Shown here piece by piece: positions 40,089 through 48,955 of a stretch of 64,000 nt of DNA (positions within the stretch are counted from its first letter, which is position 1; each line of letters begins with the position of its first letter). Both the position numbers and the translations under genes were made by a program. The notes beneath the pieces are model-generated. The model was given only the letters and a program-made list of their open reading frames with translations. It made no database searches and was not told the DNA's origin. The stretch covers positions 1,860,001 through 1,924,000 of the forward strand of contig NZ_CP051198.1 of NCBI RefSeq assembly GCF_024181225.1, in the 5' to 3' direction. This stretch comes from Treponema sp. OMZ 787. Its GTDB lineage: Bacteria > Spirochaetota > Spirochaetia > Treponematales > Treponemataceae.

Positions 40089-40976
40089 ATGATCGATTTT
40101 AAAAAACTTTTTAAAAAAATTTCATGGAAGTTTAAAGGAGTCTCGGTTTATGCCCTTGTCGGTGAAAGCGGAACGGGAAAGAGTTTTAGAGCAAAGCTCC
40201 TTGCCGAAAAATACGGCATTAAGCTCATCATCGATGACGGGCTTTTAATCTGTAACGATAAGATAATTGCAGGCCAATCGGCAAAGAGGGAAAAAACTTT
40301 TTTGGCTGCTGTCAAGGTAGCCTTGTTTGACGATAAAAAACACAGGGACGGTGCTGCAAAGGCTTTACAAACTCATAGCTTTAAAAAGATTTTAATATTG
40401 GGCACTTCGGAAAAGATGGTAAACAAGATTGCTGCCCGCCTTCAAATTCCTCAGCCTCAAAAAATAATAAAAATAGAAGATATTGCAAGCAGAGAAGAAA
40501 TAGAGGCGGCAATGAGATCTAGGCGGGTTGAAGGTAAACATGTTATACCTGTTCCCTCAATCGAAGTACAGCGCACCTACCCCCAAATCTTTTACGACAA
40601 AATTCGCCTCTTTTTTAAAAACAAAAAAACACCCTTTGTAGGAACTGAACAATCAAGGCTCTTTGAAAAATCCGTAGTCCGCCCCGAGTTCTCAAAGGTC
40701 GGTACGGTTGAAATATCCGAATCGGCTTTAAGCCAGATGGTATTTCATTGCCTTGAAGAGTATGACAAAGAAATCGTCATAAAAAAACTAAGCATAAAAA
40801 AAGCAGAGGACGGATACCGCTTGGATTTGACTGTGGATATTCCCTTCGGAACCCAGCTTACGGGAAAGATACATCAGCTGCAAAAGTATATAATCGAGCA
40901 CATAGAGAGGTACACAGGCATATTGATCTTGCAGATAAATATTATTATCGACAAGATTAGAGAACCTAACCCTTAA
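40089..40976 (+). CDS. P-loop protein with C-terminal Asp23/Gls24-like domain
   Basis: A 295-residue protein. The N-terminal half is a small nucleotide-binding domain: VYALVGESGTGKSFRAKLLA (Walker A, about residues 21-40), LIIDDGLLICND, and LILGTSEKMVNKIAARLQIP. A linker region follows. The last 90 residues (VEISESALSQMVFHCLEEYD, KKLSIKKAEDGYRLDLTVDI, then LQKYIIEHIERYTGI) resemble the Asp23/Gls24 envelope-stress fold. This pairing is unusual and I know of no function. It probably shares a transcript with htrA, and its end overlaps the convergent rlmE gene by 11 bases. Confidence 0.7.
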   Translation: MIDFKKLFKKISWKFKGVSVYALVGESGTGKSFRAKLLAEKYGIKLIIDDGLLICNDKIIAGQSAKREKTFLAAVKVALFDDKKHRDGAAKALQTHSFKKILILGTSEKMVNKIAARLQIPQPQKIIKIEDIASREEIEAAMRSRRVEGKHVIPVPSIEVQRTYPQIFYDKIRLFFKNKKTPFVGTEQSRLFEKSVVRPEFSKVGTVEISESALSQMVFHCLEEYDKEIVIKKLSIKKAEDGYRLDLTVDIPFGTQLTGKIHQLQKYIIEHIERYTGILILQINIIIDKIREPNP

Positions 40977-41565
40977 AATCCAAACCTATCAAGTAAGTTT
41001 CAAAACTTGAGCTGCGGCAGGCCTCAGGTTTAAAGGCTCTTGCCGTCTTAAAACATTTCCGCAAGTTGTTTAAGTGGATTTGCTGATCCCCTCCTTGGAA
41101 TATCTTCACGACAAAAGAACCGCCTTGTTTAAGCTGTTCTTGGGCATAATAAATTGCAAGCTCTACCAGGCCTGAGGAGCGGGCTGTATCGACGGTCTTG
41201 TTTCCTGTGGTTGCAGGGGCAGCATCGCAGATGACTGCATCATAGGGCCCAAGCTCTTTTACCGATTTTATAATCCCCTTATCGAACATATCGCCTTGAA
41301 AAAAACTAAGACGCTCATCATAGACAGAAGAATCTAAGGGCTTTAAATCGACGGCAGTTACCCTTCCCTCCTTATTTAAAAATCGTAAAACATAGACAGT
41401 CCAGCTTCCCGGAGCAGCCCCCAAATCCAAGACCTTATCGCCTGGCGAAAAAAGATTGAATTTTTTGTTCATCTCTTCAAGCTTGTACACAGAGCGTGCA
41501 GGATAGTTTTCCGAAAAAGCTTTTTTTGACCAATAGTCCGGTTCGCTGTATTTATTTCTTGCCAT
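40966..41565 (-). CDS. rlmE: 23S rRNA 2'-O-methyltransferase RlmE (FtsJ/RrmJ)
   Basis: A 199-residue SAM-dependent methyltransferase that modifies U2552 of 23S rRNA. It has YPARSVYKLEEMNKKF with the first catalytic lysine, the SAM-binding VLDLGAAPGSWTVY, ICDAAPATTGN with the catalytic aspartate, SFVVKIFQGG with the second lysine, and SSSFETYLIG with the glutamate: the complete K-D-K-E tetrad. The start was set at 41565 (MARNKYSEPDYW) behind AAAAAGGAAAAATCGA, overlapping the response-regulator end by 14 bases. Last gene of the cvpA-holB-kinase-regulator-rlmE run. Confidence 0.94.
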   Translation of the reverse strand: MARNKYSEPDYWSKKAFSENYPARSVYKLEEMNKKFNLFSPGDKVLDLGAAPGSWTVYVLRFLNKEGRVTAVDLKPLDSSVYDERLSFFQGDMFDKGIIKSVKELGPYDAVICDAAPATTGNKTVDTARSSGLVELAIYYAQEQLKQGGSFVVKIFQGGDQQIHLNNLRKCFKTARAFKPEACRSSSFETYLIGLDFKG

Positions 41566-42973
41566 TCGATTTTTCCTTTTTGGATTGAGCTTCTTTTTCT
41601 TCCAACATCTGAGCCGTATCTTCTGCAATTTCGGCCGCATATTCATCGAGCTTTCGATGGAGGGTTCTGCGTCCTATCCCCAAGATATCGGCAGTCTTGG
41701 ACTTATTGTTGTTTTGGTTTGCAAGGGTTTGCAAAATAATTTGCTTTTCGGCTTCCGCCATATTTACACCCATGGGAATGCGGATTGAAGAAGCCTCGGC
41801 TTTTTCGCGCAAGGTTGCCGGTAAGTCGTCAAAATGAATTACATTATCCGAGCTCATTACAACGGCACTTTGAATACAGTTTTGAAGCTGCCTGATATTT
41901 CCCGGCCAGTCGTAATTATAAATAGCAGTTCTTGCACGAGGCTCCATAGAATCTATTTTTTTATCGTTCTCTTCGGCGAATTCTTTTATAAAGGCCGCAG
42001 CCAAAAGAGGAATGTCCTCTTTGCGTTCACGCAAGGGGGGGACATGAATATGCACAACATTCAATCTAAAGTAAAGGTCTTCCCTGAAATTTCCTTTTTT
42101 GATTTCTTCTACCAAGTCCCTGTTGGTGGCGGCAATTATCCTTGTATCGACACTAAGCGTTTCGGTTCCGCCTACCCTTTCAAACTTTTTTTCTTGAAGA
42201 ACCCGCAAGAGCTTTACCTGTATCATTTGGTTGACCTCGCCTATCTCATCCAAAAAAAGAGTTCCGCCGTTTGCAATTTCAAAACGGCCTCGGGTACGCT
42301 GAACGGCTCCCGTAAAGGCTCCTTTTTCGTGACCGAAAAGCTCGGATTCCAAGAGGCTTTCGGCAAAGGAAGCACAGTGAACCTGCACAAAGGGCTTATC
42401 CTTCCGGCTTGAAAGATTGTGAATAGCCTGAGCGATCAGCTCTTTTCCGACGCCGGTTTCTCCGGTAATTAAAACGCTGGCCTTTGTGGGAGCAACTTTC
42501 TTTATATCCTCAAAAACCTTTTCCATAAGGGGACTCTTCCCTATGATGTTTTCAAAACTTTGCTTTGTTTCGATGTCATGTAAAAGAGCACGGTTTTGAA
42601 GAACAAGGGCACGGTTTTGTAAGGCTCTTTTTACCAAAAGAAAGAGGCGTTCCAAATCCAAGGGTTTGGTTAAAAAATCATAGGCCCCCAACCTCATGGC
42701 TTCAACGGCAGTCTCTACCGTGCCGTGACCGGTTAACACAATTACGGGAACTCCGGGAGTTTTTGAAATAACCTCACGGAGCACATCTTCGCCGCTAAGC
42801 TCGGGCATTTTTAAATCGGTAATTACAAGGTCGGCATCTTCTTTTAAAGCGAGCTCCAAACCTCTTTTTCCATTGTCGGCAGTGATTACCTCATAGCCCT
42901 CATCTTCCAAGGCAATAGCAAGACCTTCACGGATATTTTTTTCGTCATCTATAACTAAAACAGTAAATTTCAT
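41552..42973 (-). CDS. Sigma-54-dependent response regulator, NtrC/AtoC type
   Basis: A 473-residue activator. The receiver domain spans residues 1-120 with phospho-acceptor D53 in LVITDLKMPELSG and the conserved K in YDFLTKPLDL. The AAA+ domain runs from about 140-380: Walker A GETGVGKE, the sigma-54-contacting GAFTGA loop, Walker B GGTLFLDEIGEV and the arginine-finger region ENFREDLYFRLNVV-like NFREDLYFRLNVV. A Fis-type helix-turn-helix lies near the end (NNNKSKTADILGIGRRTLHR). It needs RpoN. The partner kinase gene overlaps its start by four bases. Regulated genes are unknown; no clear sigma-54 promoter was seen in the window. Confidence 0.95.
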   Translation of the reverse strand: MKFTVLVIDDEKNIREGLAIALEDEGYEVITADNGKRGLELALKEDADLVITDLKMPELSGEDVLREVISKTPGVPVIVLTGHGTVETAVEAMRLGAYDFLTKPLDLERLFLLVKRALQNRALVLQNRALLHDIETKQSFENIIGKSPLMEKVFEDIKKVAPTKASVLITGETGVGKELIAQAIHNLSSRKDKPFVQVHCASFAESLLESELFGHEKGAFTGAVQRTRGRFEIANGGTLFLDEIGEVNQMIQVKLLRVLQEKKFERVGGTETLSVDTRIIAATNRDLVEEIKKGNFREDLYFRLNVVHIHVPPLRERKEDIPLLAAAFIKEFAEENDKKIDSMEPRARTAIYNYDWPGNIRQLQNCIQSAVVMSSDNVIHFDDLPATLREKAEASSIRIPMGVNMAEAEKQIILQTLANQNNNKSKTADILGIGRRTLHRKLDEYAAEIAEDTAQMLEEKEAQSKKEKSNGKK

Positions 42974-44172
42974 TTTATATCCTTTACCGAATCAAAATCG
43001 GAAGTTTTATCGGAAAGTAAAAGCATTGCACCCTTACGCTCTATCGGGAGAGAAAATTTAAAAGTTGTTCCCAAACCGTAATCGGAATAAACATTGATTT
43101 CGCCCCCATGTTCCTTTATAACCTTATAAGTCATGGTAAGCCCCAATCCTGTTCCGTCATGCTTTGTAGTAAAATAAGGCTCAAAGATTTTATGAAGATC
43201 CTCAGGCAGAATCCCCTGCCCAGAATCCGATATGCTGACAAGAAGAAGATCATTTTCGTTCTTTGTCGAAATATCCAAAAAACCTCCGTCCGGCATTGCG
43301 GATTTTGCGTTTGTCAGTACATTCATAAAGGCTTGCCGTAAAAACCTTTCATCACCTTGAATTTTAGGAAGCTCCTTTGAAAAGTTAAGCGAAATGGTTA
43401 TGCCCTTATCGTTAAACTCGTCAAAAAAGGTATCGTACAAATTCTTTAAAAGAGCATTTACATCTACAGGAACAAATTCGAATTTTAAGGGACGCACAGC
43501 AAATAAAAAATCCACTACGATTTTATTGAGTCTTTCAATTTCTTCTTCGATAACGCCTATATGTTTTTGAGCCTTTTGGTTTATGGACAAATTGCAGACT
43601 GTAAAATTTTTCTTTAAAAGCTGTAAGTGGATGCTGATCGCTGCAAGCGGATTTTTAATTTCGTGAGCAACGGCGGCTGCAACATTTGTAAGGCTTGCAA
43701 GATTTTCAAGGCGGCGGTTTTTAATTTCTTCATTTCTTTTTTCGGTAATGTCCGCAATCATAATTATCGTGCCTTGGATTTTTTTTTCTTTTACCAAGGG
43801 AAGAACAGAAACTTCAATGTATTTATTTTTACCTTCGGGCAGGTCGGCCTTAAAATTAAACTCTTTTGAAGTTTGTCCGCTTTCATTTTCAATTACATAA
43901 GAAACAAAGTCCGCAATATCCTGAATCTTTATATGCTCCCATACGTTTTTTTCATGGCTCTCGCCAAGAGGAGTGCCTAAAATTCTTTCGGCGGCCCTAT
44001 TCGATTTTATAATCTTATTTTCGGAATTCGCAACTATAACGCCGTCATTTAAAGAATCCATCACGGAGTCCAAAAGAGAATACTCGTTTGCAAGCAGCTT
44101 TACAAAGGTGCGGAGCTGGGCCTCATTCATGTTCGGGGATTTTTGTATTCCCCTTCTCATAAACTCTCTCAT
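42970..44172 (-). CDS. Cytoplasmic PAS-sensor histidine kinase, NtrB-like
   Basis: A 400-residue soluble kinase with no membrane segment. A PAS domain lies at about residues 32-150 (LNDGVIVANSENKIIKSNRA, then AERILG). The HisKA helix carries the phospho-histidine in AAVAHEIKNPLAAISIHLQL. The ATPase part has the N-box LTNAKSAMP, DSGQGILPEDL and GTGLGLTMTYKV. It is coupled (ATGA) to the response regulator downstream and to holB upstream. The signal is presumably cytosolic (redox, nucleotide or metabolite through PAS); residues of the PAS pocket do not identify it. Confidence 0.93.
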   Translation of the reverse strand: MREFMRRGIQKSPNMNEAQLRTFVKLLANEYSLLDSVMDSLNDGVIVANSENKIIKSNRAAERILGTPLGESHEKNVWEHIKIQDIADFVSYVIENESGQTSKEFNFKADLPEGKNKYIEVSVLPLVKEKKIQGTIIMIADITEKRNEEIKNRRLENLASLTNVAAAVAHEIKNPLAAISIHLQLLKKNFTVCNLSINQKAQKHIGVIEEEIERLNKIVVDFLFAVRPLKFEFVPVDVNALLKNLYDTFFDEFNDKGITISLNFSKELPKIQGDERFLRQAFMNVLTNAKSAMPDGGFLDISTKNENDLLLVSISDSGQGILPEDLHKIFEPYFTTKHDGTGLGLTMTYKVIKEHGGEINVYSDYGLGTTFKFSLPIERKGAMLLLSDKTSDFDSVKDIK

Positions 44173-45458
44173 ATAAGTTTTTCCTTAATACCTTCCGCCA
44201 AATTTTCCAAGGCAGCTTGAGGCGAGATATTAAAAATATCTACGGCAGTTTCGGCATTTTTTATCAAGGCCGTTATCTTAAAATAAGACTCAAGTTCCAA
44301 GGCGGAACATTCTTCATTTTTTAGGCCTTTCTGCAAAAAAAACAAAAGGCTGTTTAAAAACAAAACATAAATCGTATGAGGCTTACACTTATTTAAAATG
44401 TTTACAATATTCGACACTGTGCAATTTGAATTGTCGTAATGATTTTCGTTTTTATAATTAGAGACCGAATTATAAAGAGCAGAGGGAAGAATTTTATTTT
44501 GCCTGTCTATGAGTAAAAAAATATACTCGTAAAATAAGGAAGCAGAATTTTGAATTGTCCTAAAACTTACTGGTAAAAAACCGTAAAGGTAAGAGCTTAA
44601 AAGATTAAATTTTCCGAAAGGTTCATGGGTAACCTCTCCCTTAAAAACCCTTCTTATAACCTCTTCTTGAGATTTTTCATCACGCTCTTTAAAATTATAT
44701 GGCCTTACCCTCGATAAGATGGTAGGCATAATCGCTCCCCGATGAGCGGTAGTCAAAATAAATATTGCATATGAAGGCGGCTCTTCCAAAATTTTTAAAA
44801 AAGCATTCCGTGCTCCCTCCTGCATCTTATCGGCATTTTCGACAATCAAAACTTTTTTTATTCCCGAAGGCATCAGGCGCACCCATGATGAGGCTTTTCT
44901 AACCTGATTGATGGGAATCGTATCATACATACACTCGTCTTGAAGCTTTGTGCTTTTTAAAACAAGGCTTTCCGTAATTTTGCTCAAAGTTTTTTCATCC
45001 ATGGTTTCGATAGGAACAGAGCATAGATCGGCTAAGAGTTCTTCAATCTCCGCAATGACGGGGGCGGCTTTAACAAAACGAGTTTCATCCGTATCCCAAA
45101 GACGGGGATCGAATCGGGAGGTAAGTTTTCTGATACTACGCAAAAACAAGTATCGGGAAGAAATAGTTTTTGTCTTTAACAAGGTTTCGCAGGCAGCCTT
45201 GATTTCGGGGCTGTGATCGCGTGCACCCAAAATAAGAACATCGGGAGAAATCATCTCTTTTTGCCTCAAGCATGAGGAACAGGTACAGGTCCAGTGCCCC
45301 GATTCGGTACATGAAACGGAGCGGGCAAGCTCAAGAGCCGCGGTCAGCTTCCCCGAACATTCAGGCCCCGAAAATAAAATCGAAGGCGGAAGTTTTTTTT
45401 GTTCTATATCTTGAATGAGCCTAAGCCCTGCTTCCTGATCTATCAGATTTTCAAACAT
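44169..45458 (-). CDS. holB: DNA polymerase III delta'-like clamp-loader subunit
   Basis: A 429-residue clamp-loader protein. The N-terminal AAA+ part has P-loop SGPECSGKLTAALELA, cysteines CTCSSCLRQ (the zinc-module position), VRLMPSGIKKVLIVENADKM and the sensor region LKILEEPPSYAIFILTTAH. The C-terminal 170 residues are helical and weakly conserved. The central region contains an extra segment (about 85-130), making it longer than most delta' subunits. The start was set at 45458, six bases after AGGAG; the ATG two codons earlier abuts that site. It overlaps the kinase gene by four bases. Confidence 0.85.
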   Translation of the reverse strand: MFENLIDQEAGLRLIQDIEQKKLPPSILFSGPECSGKLTAALELARSVSCTESGHWTCTCSSCLRQKEMISPDVLILGARDHSPEIKAACETLLKTKTISSRYLFLRSIRKLTSRFDPRLWDTDETRFVKAAPVIAEIEELLADLCSVPIETMDEKTLSKITESLVLKSTKLQDECMYDTIPINQVRKASSWVRLMPSGIKKVLIVENADKMQEGARNAFLKILEEPPSYAIFILTTAHRGAIMPTILSRVRPYNFKERDEKSQEEVIRRVFKGEVTHEPFGKFNLLSSYLYGFLPVSFRTIQNSASLFYEYIFLLIDRQNKILPSALYNSVSNYKNENHYDNSNCTVSNIVNILNKCKPHTIYVLFLNSLLFFLQKGLKNEECSALELESYFKITALIKNAETAVDIFNISPQAALENLAEGIKEKLI

Positions 45459-45467
45459 CACCATCTC

Positions 45468-45935
45468 CTATAACTGCTTAGTTATATCTAAAATAAACGG
45501 AGAAAGTATTTTAGCAAAAATACTTTCGCTTAATATCTTATCAAATGAAATAAAGGTTTGAATATTGATAAGCATTAGGATAACGCCTATCACAATCAAT
45601 CCCTCGACAAGACCTAAAAAAAAGCCCAATGACCTGTCCAAATTTTTTAATGACTCGTTTGAAAAAAGGGAGCCTAAAAAAACTTGCACAAGTTTTATAA
45701 TCAAATAGACAGACAAAAATAAAATTAAAAAGGCTATAACAGCCGATAAGGATTTTTCTCCAAGAAGCTCGGTAATTACGGGAGTAAGCAATTTATAAAA
45801 CAAAAATGCTATAAGCCCCCCTGCGATTACGGCAGCCTTTGAAAAAAACTCGTCTATAAAACCCGTTACCGTAACCTTGACGGCAAAAAAAGTTAATATA
45901 ATCAAAAAAACTATATCGGCACTGCCTATCTGCAT
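45468..45935 (-). CDS. CvpA family membrane protein
   Basis: A 155-residue protein with four hydrophobic helices (residues 6-25, 30-50, 63-85, 100-125). It has the CvpA-type IGSADIVFLIILTFFAVKV start, GFIDEFFSKAAVIAGGLIAF and LDRSLGFFLGLVEGLIV. Family members are inner-membrane proteins linked to colicin V production, purF expression and envelope integrity. It sits four bases after the PIN toxin gene and ten bases before holB, so it is the first housekeeping gene of the downstream run. Its ribosome-binding site is GGAGAATAATTAA. Confidence 0.85.
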   Translation of the reverse strand: MQIGSADIVFLIILTFFAVKVTVTGFIDEFFSKAAVIAGGLIAFLFYKLLTPVITELLGEKSLSAVIAFLILFLSVYLIIKLVQVFLGSLFSNESLKNLDRSLGFFLGLVEGLIVIGVILMLINIQTFISFDKILSESIFAKILSPFILDITKQL

Positions 45936-45939
45936 TTAA

Positions 45940-46371
45940 TTATTCTCCATTCTTACACTTATATAATTTTGCTTCAATTAATTCAAAATATCTTGTCGGT
46001 GTAAAAATTATCGGTTTATCAATTTTTACGTCTTCAAAATCTTTATCTCCCGTAATCAAAATATCCGAATCAGATAAAATTGAGGACACAAGAACAGGTA
46101 AATCTTTTATATCTCGAACCTTAGGATATTTATTTTTATCGATTCTGTCAGGAGTCTTAAATTCTTCAAAGCTGATTCCGTCAAAAAAAATATCCAACAA
46201 CTTCTTTTTTAGCGGAAATTTATTTGCAAAAACTTCTTTGCATTCTTCCTTTGTATATGAAGAAATTATTACCGTATGCTTTTCAAGTAAATGGGAAAAA
46301 ACTTTAGCGGTTTTACCCTTAGGAAAAAGTATTGCAGAAATAATGATATTTGTATCTACGAAAACCCTCAA
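45940..46371 (-). CDS. PIN-domain toxin
   Basis: A 143-residue PIN ribonuclease of the COG1569 type: MRVFVDTNIIISAILFPKGK (D6), SYTKEECKEVFANKFP with the conserved glutamate, VRDIKDLPVLVSSILSDSDI, then LITGDKDFEDV with the last acidic pair and the typical TPTRYFELIE end. It overlaps the AbrB-type antitoxin gene by four bases. The cassette sits between murG and cvpA. Its transcript can continue into cvpA, so antitoxin-controlled repression could also affect cvpA-holB expression. Confidence 0.88.
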   Translation of the reverse strand: MRVFVDTNIIISAILFPKGKTAKVFSHLLEKHTVIISSYTKEECKEVFANKFPLKKKLLDIFFDGISFEEFKTPDRIDKNKYPKVRDIKDLPVLVSSILSDSDILITGDKDFEDVKIDKPIIFTPTRYFELIEAKLYKCKNGE

Positions 46372-46616
46372 CGCTCTTTCCTTAATTCTTTGATATAAGC
46401 AATAACATCATCTTCTGTTTGAAAGCCTGCTTTTTCAGATTCTCCTTGCATTTCGGCTTGAACTTTTGATAAAGTCATTTGAGAAGAGTTTGTAATATAC
46501 ACTTTTCCTCTGCTTTCCTCAAAGAAAACCTTATCGCCGGTTTTTAATTTGAGCAGATTTCTTATTGTAAGAGGAATTGTAATCTGACCTTTCGATGTTA
46601 CTTTTGCAAGTTCCAT
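46368..46616 (-). CDS. AbrB/MazE-type antitoxin
   Basis: An 82-residue antitoxin. Residues 1-45 form the swapped-hairpin AbrB DNA-binding domain (MELAKVTSKGQITIPLTIRN, then LLKLKTGDKVFFEESRGKVY). The acidic tail EDDVIAYIKELRKE neutralises the PIN toxin encoded next. Strong ribosome-binding site AAGGAGGTGTTTT. Its promoter is at 46646-46675 and is presumably autoregulated. Confidence 0.9.
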   Translation of the reverse strand: MELAKVTSKGQITIPLTIRNLLKLKTGDKVFFEESRGKVYITNSSQMTLSKVQAEMQGESEKAGFQTEDDVIAYIKELRKER

Positions 46617-46645
46617 AAAACACCTCCTTACTTTCCTTACCTTAT

Positions 46646-46675
46646 AATATATACTAATTAGACCTTTTCTGTCAA
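46646..46675 (-). promoter_or_regulatory. Promoter of the AbrB/PIN cassette
   Basis: Minus strand: TTGACA (46675-46670), 18 bases, TATATT (46651-46646), between the murG stop and the antitoxin start. Confidence 0.65.
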
Positions 46676-46677
46676 TG

Positions 46678-47853
46678 CTATAATTTAGCTCTCGGAAAAT
46701 CTATAAAGCTTTTTAAAAAATCGGCAATTACAAGAACAGGTTTTTCGCCTGCAAGAGCTGCCGAGGCCTTAGCCATGTTTTTAAGCCTATCGTTTCCGCT
46801 TGACTTTTCTTCAAAACCAAGATTACGCAAAAGGTTTATAAAAACATCGGGCCTTACATCTTCGCCCAAAAGAATTTCTGCAGCACCCTTTTTCTTAAAG
46901 AATTCGGCATTCTCTATTTGATCGCCGCGCGAGCTTCCCTTTTCAAGAGGAACCAAGATCATAGGCTTACCGGCAGCAGCCGATTCCCAAACCGTATTGG
47001 CCCCGGCCCTCGACACCACAATTGAAGAAAGGCTTAAAACGTCAGCCATTTCATTTTTTATAAAGGGATAGGGTTTATAGTTTTCTGCAAATTGAGGAGA
47101 GGCGTTTAAAAGGCCTTCTTTAATTTTTTGCCCCTGATCCATGTTGGCTTCCCCAATCTGATGGACTACAACAAAATGTTTTACAAGGTACTCGATCGAA
47201 TCGGAAATCAAATCGTTTAATTGCCTTGCACCGAGGCTTCCGCCCAATACGAAGAGAACGGGTAAGTCCTGCTGTATATTTAAAAAGGCCCGCCCCTTTT
47301 CAGGCTTGCCCGAATAAAAACTTAAGCGGACGGGATTGCCCGTACAGATAACCTTTGGGCGGATAGAAGCCGGTAAAAGCTCAGCAGTTTCTTGATATGA
47401 AACCATGATGTGATTTGCAAATTTGGAATTGATCCTTGTTGCAAGGCCGGGCGAAAAATCGCACTCGTGAGTGATAACGGGAATTTTTAAAAGCTTTGCC
47501 GCAGCACAGGGAGGAACCGAAACAAAGCCCCCCTTAGAAAAAACAAAAACAGGTTTTAACCTTAAAAGAATAAAAAAAGACCTTATAAAGCCTGCGGCAA
47601 CCTTAAAAACATCTATGAAATTTTGAAAACTAAAATACCGCCTTAATTTTCCGGCAGGGATCCCTTTAAATTCGAGAACTGAAGGAGAGGCTGAATGAAG
47701 AGCCGAAGATTCGACTATTTTGCGGTCAAGGCCCTTAGAAGAACCTACCCAAACTATTTTACATTCCAAAGAAGAACTTAAAGCCTCGGCAACGGCCAGC
47801 CCCGGGAAAATATGCCCCCCTGTTCCGCCTCCGGTAAAAACAACACATTTCAT
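46678..47853 (-). CDS. murG: UDP-GlcNAc:lipid-linked MurNAc-pentapeptide GlcNAc transferase
   Basis: Membrane-associated glycosyltransferase that makes lipid II from lipid I in peptidoglycan synthesis (391 aa from the chosen start). The GT-B signatures are present: GGGTGGHIFPGLAVAEAL at the N-terminus, FSKGGFVSVPPCAAAKLL, CTGNPVRLSF, VLGGSLGARQLND and the UDP-sugar site SRAGANTVWESAAAGKPMIL. The start was set at 47853, right before CVVFTGGGTGG; no Shine-Dalgarno site precedes it. A TACACT seven bases before the ATG might be a -10 box, so leaderless initiation is possible but less clear than elsewhere. It stands apart from other mur genes. Confidence 0.95.
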   Translation of the reverse strand: MKCVVFTGGGTGGHIFPGLAVAEALSSSLECKIVWVGSSKGLDRKIVESSALHSASPSVLEFKGIPAGKLRRYFSFQNFIDVFKVAAGFIRSFFILLRLKPVFVFSKGGFVSVPPCAAAKLLKIPVITHECDFSPGLATRINSKFANHIMVSYQETAELLPASIRPKVICTGNPVRLSFYSGKPEKGRAFLNIQQDLPVLFVLGGSLGARQLNDLISDSIEYLVKHFVVVHQIGEANMDQGQKIKEGLLNASPQFAENYKPYPFIKNEMADVLSLSSIVVSRAGANTVWESAAAGKPMILVPLEKGSSRGDQIENAEFFKKKGAAEILLGEDVRPDVFINLLRNLGFEEKSSGNDRLKNMAKASAALAGEKPVLVIADFLKSFIDFPRAKL

Positions 47854-47939
47854 AGCCGTAAGTGTATCACAATGACACAATTTTGAAAAGGGGCTGTGTG
47901 TAAACTATCAAGAGCAAATCTGTGGATTTTGATTGTGTC

Positions 47940-48779
47940 CTAAAGAGTCTCTACTTCTTCCCTGCTTAAGCCTGTCCCTTCAACTATTTTGGCAATATCT
48001 ACACCAAGCCGCTTAAAAGAAGCCGCTGTCTCCCTGGCTTTTTGATATGCACCATCAGCTAAACCTTCTCTTCTGGCATCGGCTCTTTCCGCTTCTAAGA
48101 ACATCTGATATTTTTCTTTGGACAATTCTCTAGCCATTTGTCTTTCTTCTTCAGTTACCCACAGGAGTGTTTCTTCAGCCATTTTTATCCCCTCCTCTAA
48201 CTCACATAATTTTTCCAACATTCCGCTTTTTTTATCTTCTTCATACTTAGTTAAAAACCTTATCCAAAAATCTTTTGGGGTATACTCTGTTATGCTCTTT
48301 TTCATAGTATAACCTATTAACTTGTTTAATTCAACATAAATATATTGAATTACCGATGTTTTTGACATTTGTACAAGCTCTACATTTTTCGGTATATCAC
48401 AACCGAAAACGGAAAGACTTATGGCAAAAAACGGATCCGTTTCTTTTGGTTCCATTTTTAAAAAGCGTGAGGCAATACGGAGCAAATACATCTGATTTCG
48501 TATCGGGTAATTGTTTTTCCAAAACTGCTGCATCTCAAGATCTATAGTGAGACCTGAATCGGTTTTAATCAGAAAATCAAGATGATAAGTTTCTCCATTG
48601 GGGGCATCACGGGTAAGCTCGGTATTTAAAATATCGGCTTTTTTAATTTTACCGTAAGAATCTTCCAAAAAGGCATTTAAAAAACCAACAAGAGCCTTGT
48701 TTCCTTTTTCTCCTTTTGAAAACATCAATTTGAATACCCAATCAGTTTTGGGATTTAAACATTCTTTTTTTTTCGTCAT
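47940..48779 (-). CDS. Rpn/PD-(D/E)XK nuclease-family protein 1
   Basis: A 279-residue member of the Rpn (recombination-promoting nuclease, formerly transposase_31/PD-(D/E)XK transposase) family. It opens LNPKTDWVFKLMFSKGEKGN. The catalytic core is YHLDFLIKTDSGLTIDLEMQ (D, then ExQ), followed by RNQMYLLRIASRFL. The tail ends in SFKRLGVDIAKIVEGTGLSR, a short helical motif also found at the end of the protein at 53094. E. coli Rpn proteins are Ca-dependent DNA nucleases with toxin-like or defence roles. Ribosome-binding site GGAGGTCTTTT. It lies alone between murG and a divergent HAD gene. Confidence 0.88.
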   Translation of the reverse strand: MTKKKECLNPKTDWVFKLMFSKGEKGNKALVGFLNAFLEDSYGKIKKADILNTELTRDAPNGETYHLDFLIKTDSGLTIDLEMQQFWKNNYPIRNQMYLLRIASRFLKMEPKETDPFFAISLSVFGCDIPKNVELVQMSKTSVIQYIYVELNKLIGYTMKKSITEYTPKDFWIRFLTKYEEDKKSGMLEKLCELEEGIKMAEETLLWVTEEERQMARELSKEKYQMFLEAERADARREGLADGAYQKARETAASFKRLGVDIAKIVEGTGLSREEVETL

Positions 48780-48920
48780 AAAAGACCTCCATAAAAGACT
48801 ATTTTGCCGCCTTCACTATTATTGTATATATTTCTTACAGTAAGTAGTAAAAATAAAAAAAATTAATATTTTATTTGACAAACTAAAACTCATTTTTTAA
48901 TTAATCCCCGCCCCTTCCGA

Positions 48921-48949
48921 TTGACTTTATTTTACGATTACTTCATAAT
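48921..48949 (+). promoter_or_regulatory. HAD-gene promoter, leaderless type
   Basis: TTGACT (48921-48926), 17 bases, CATAAT (48944-48949), then GGGCTC and the ATG at 48956. No Shine-Dalgarno site. An additional TTGACA lies at 48875 but with a poor -10. Confidence 0.7.
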
Positions 48950-48955
48950 GGGCTC

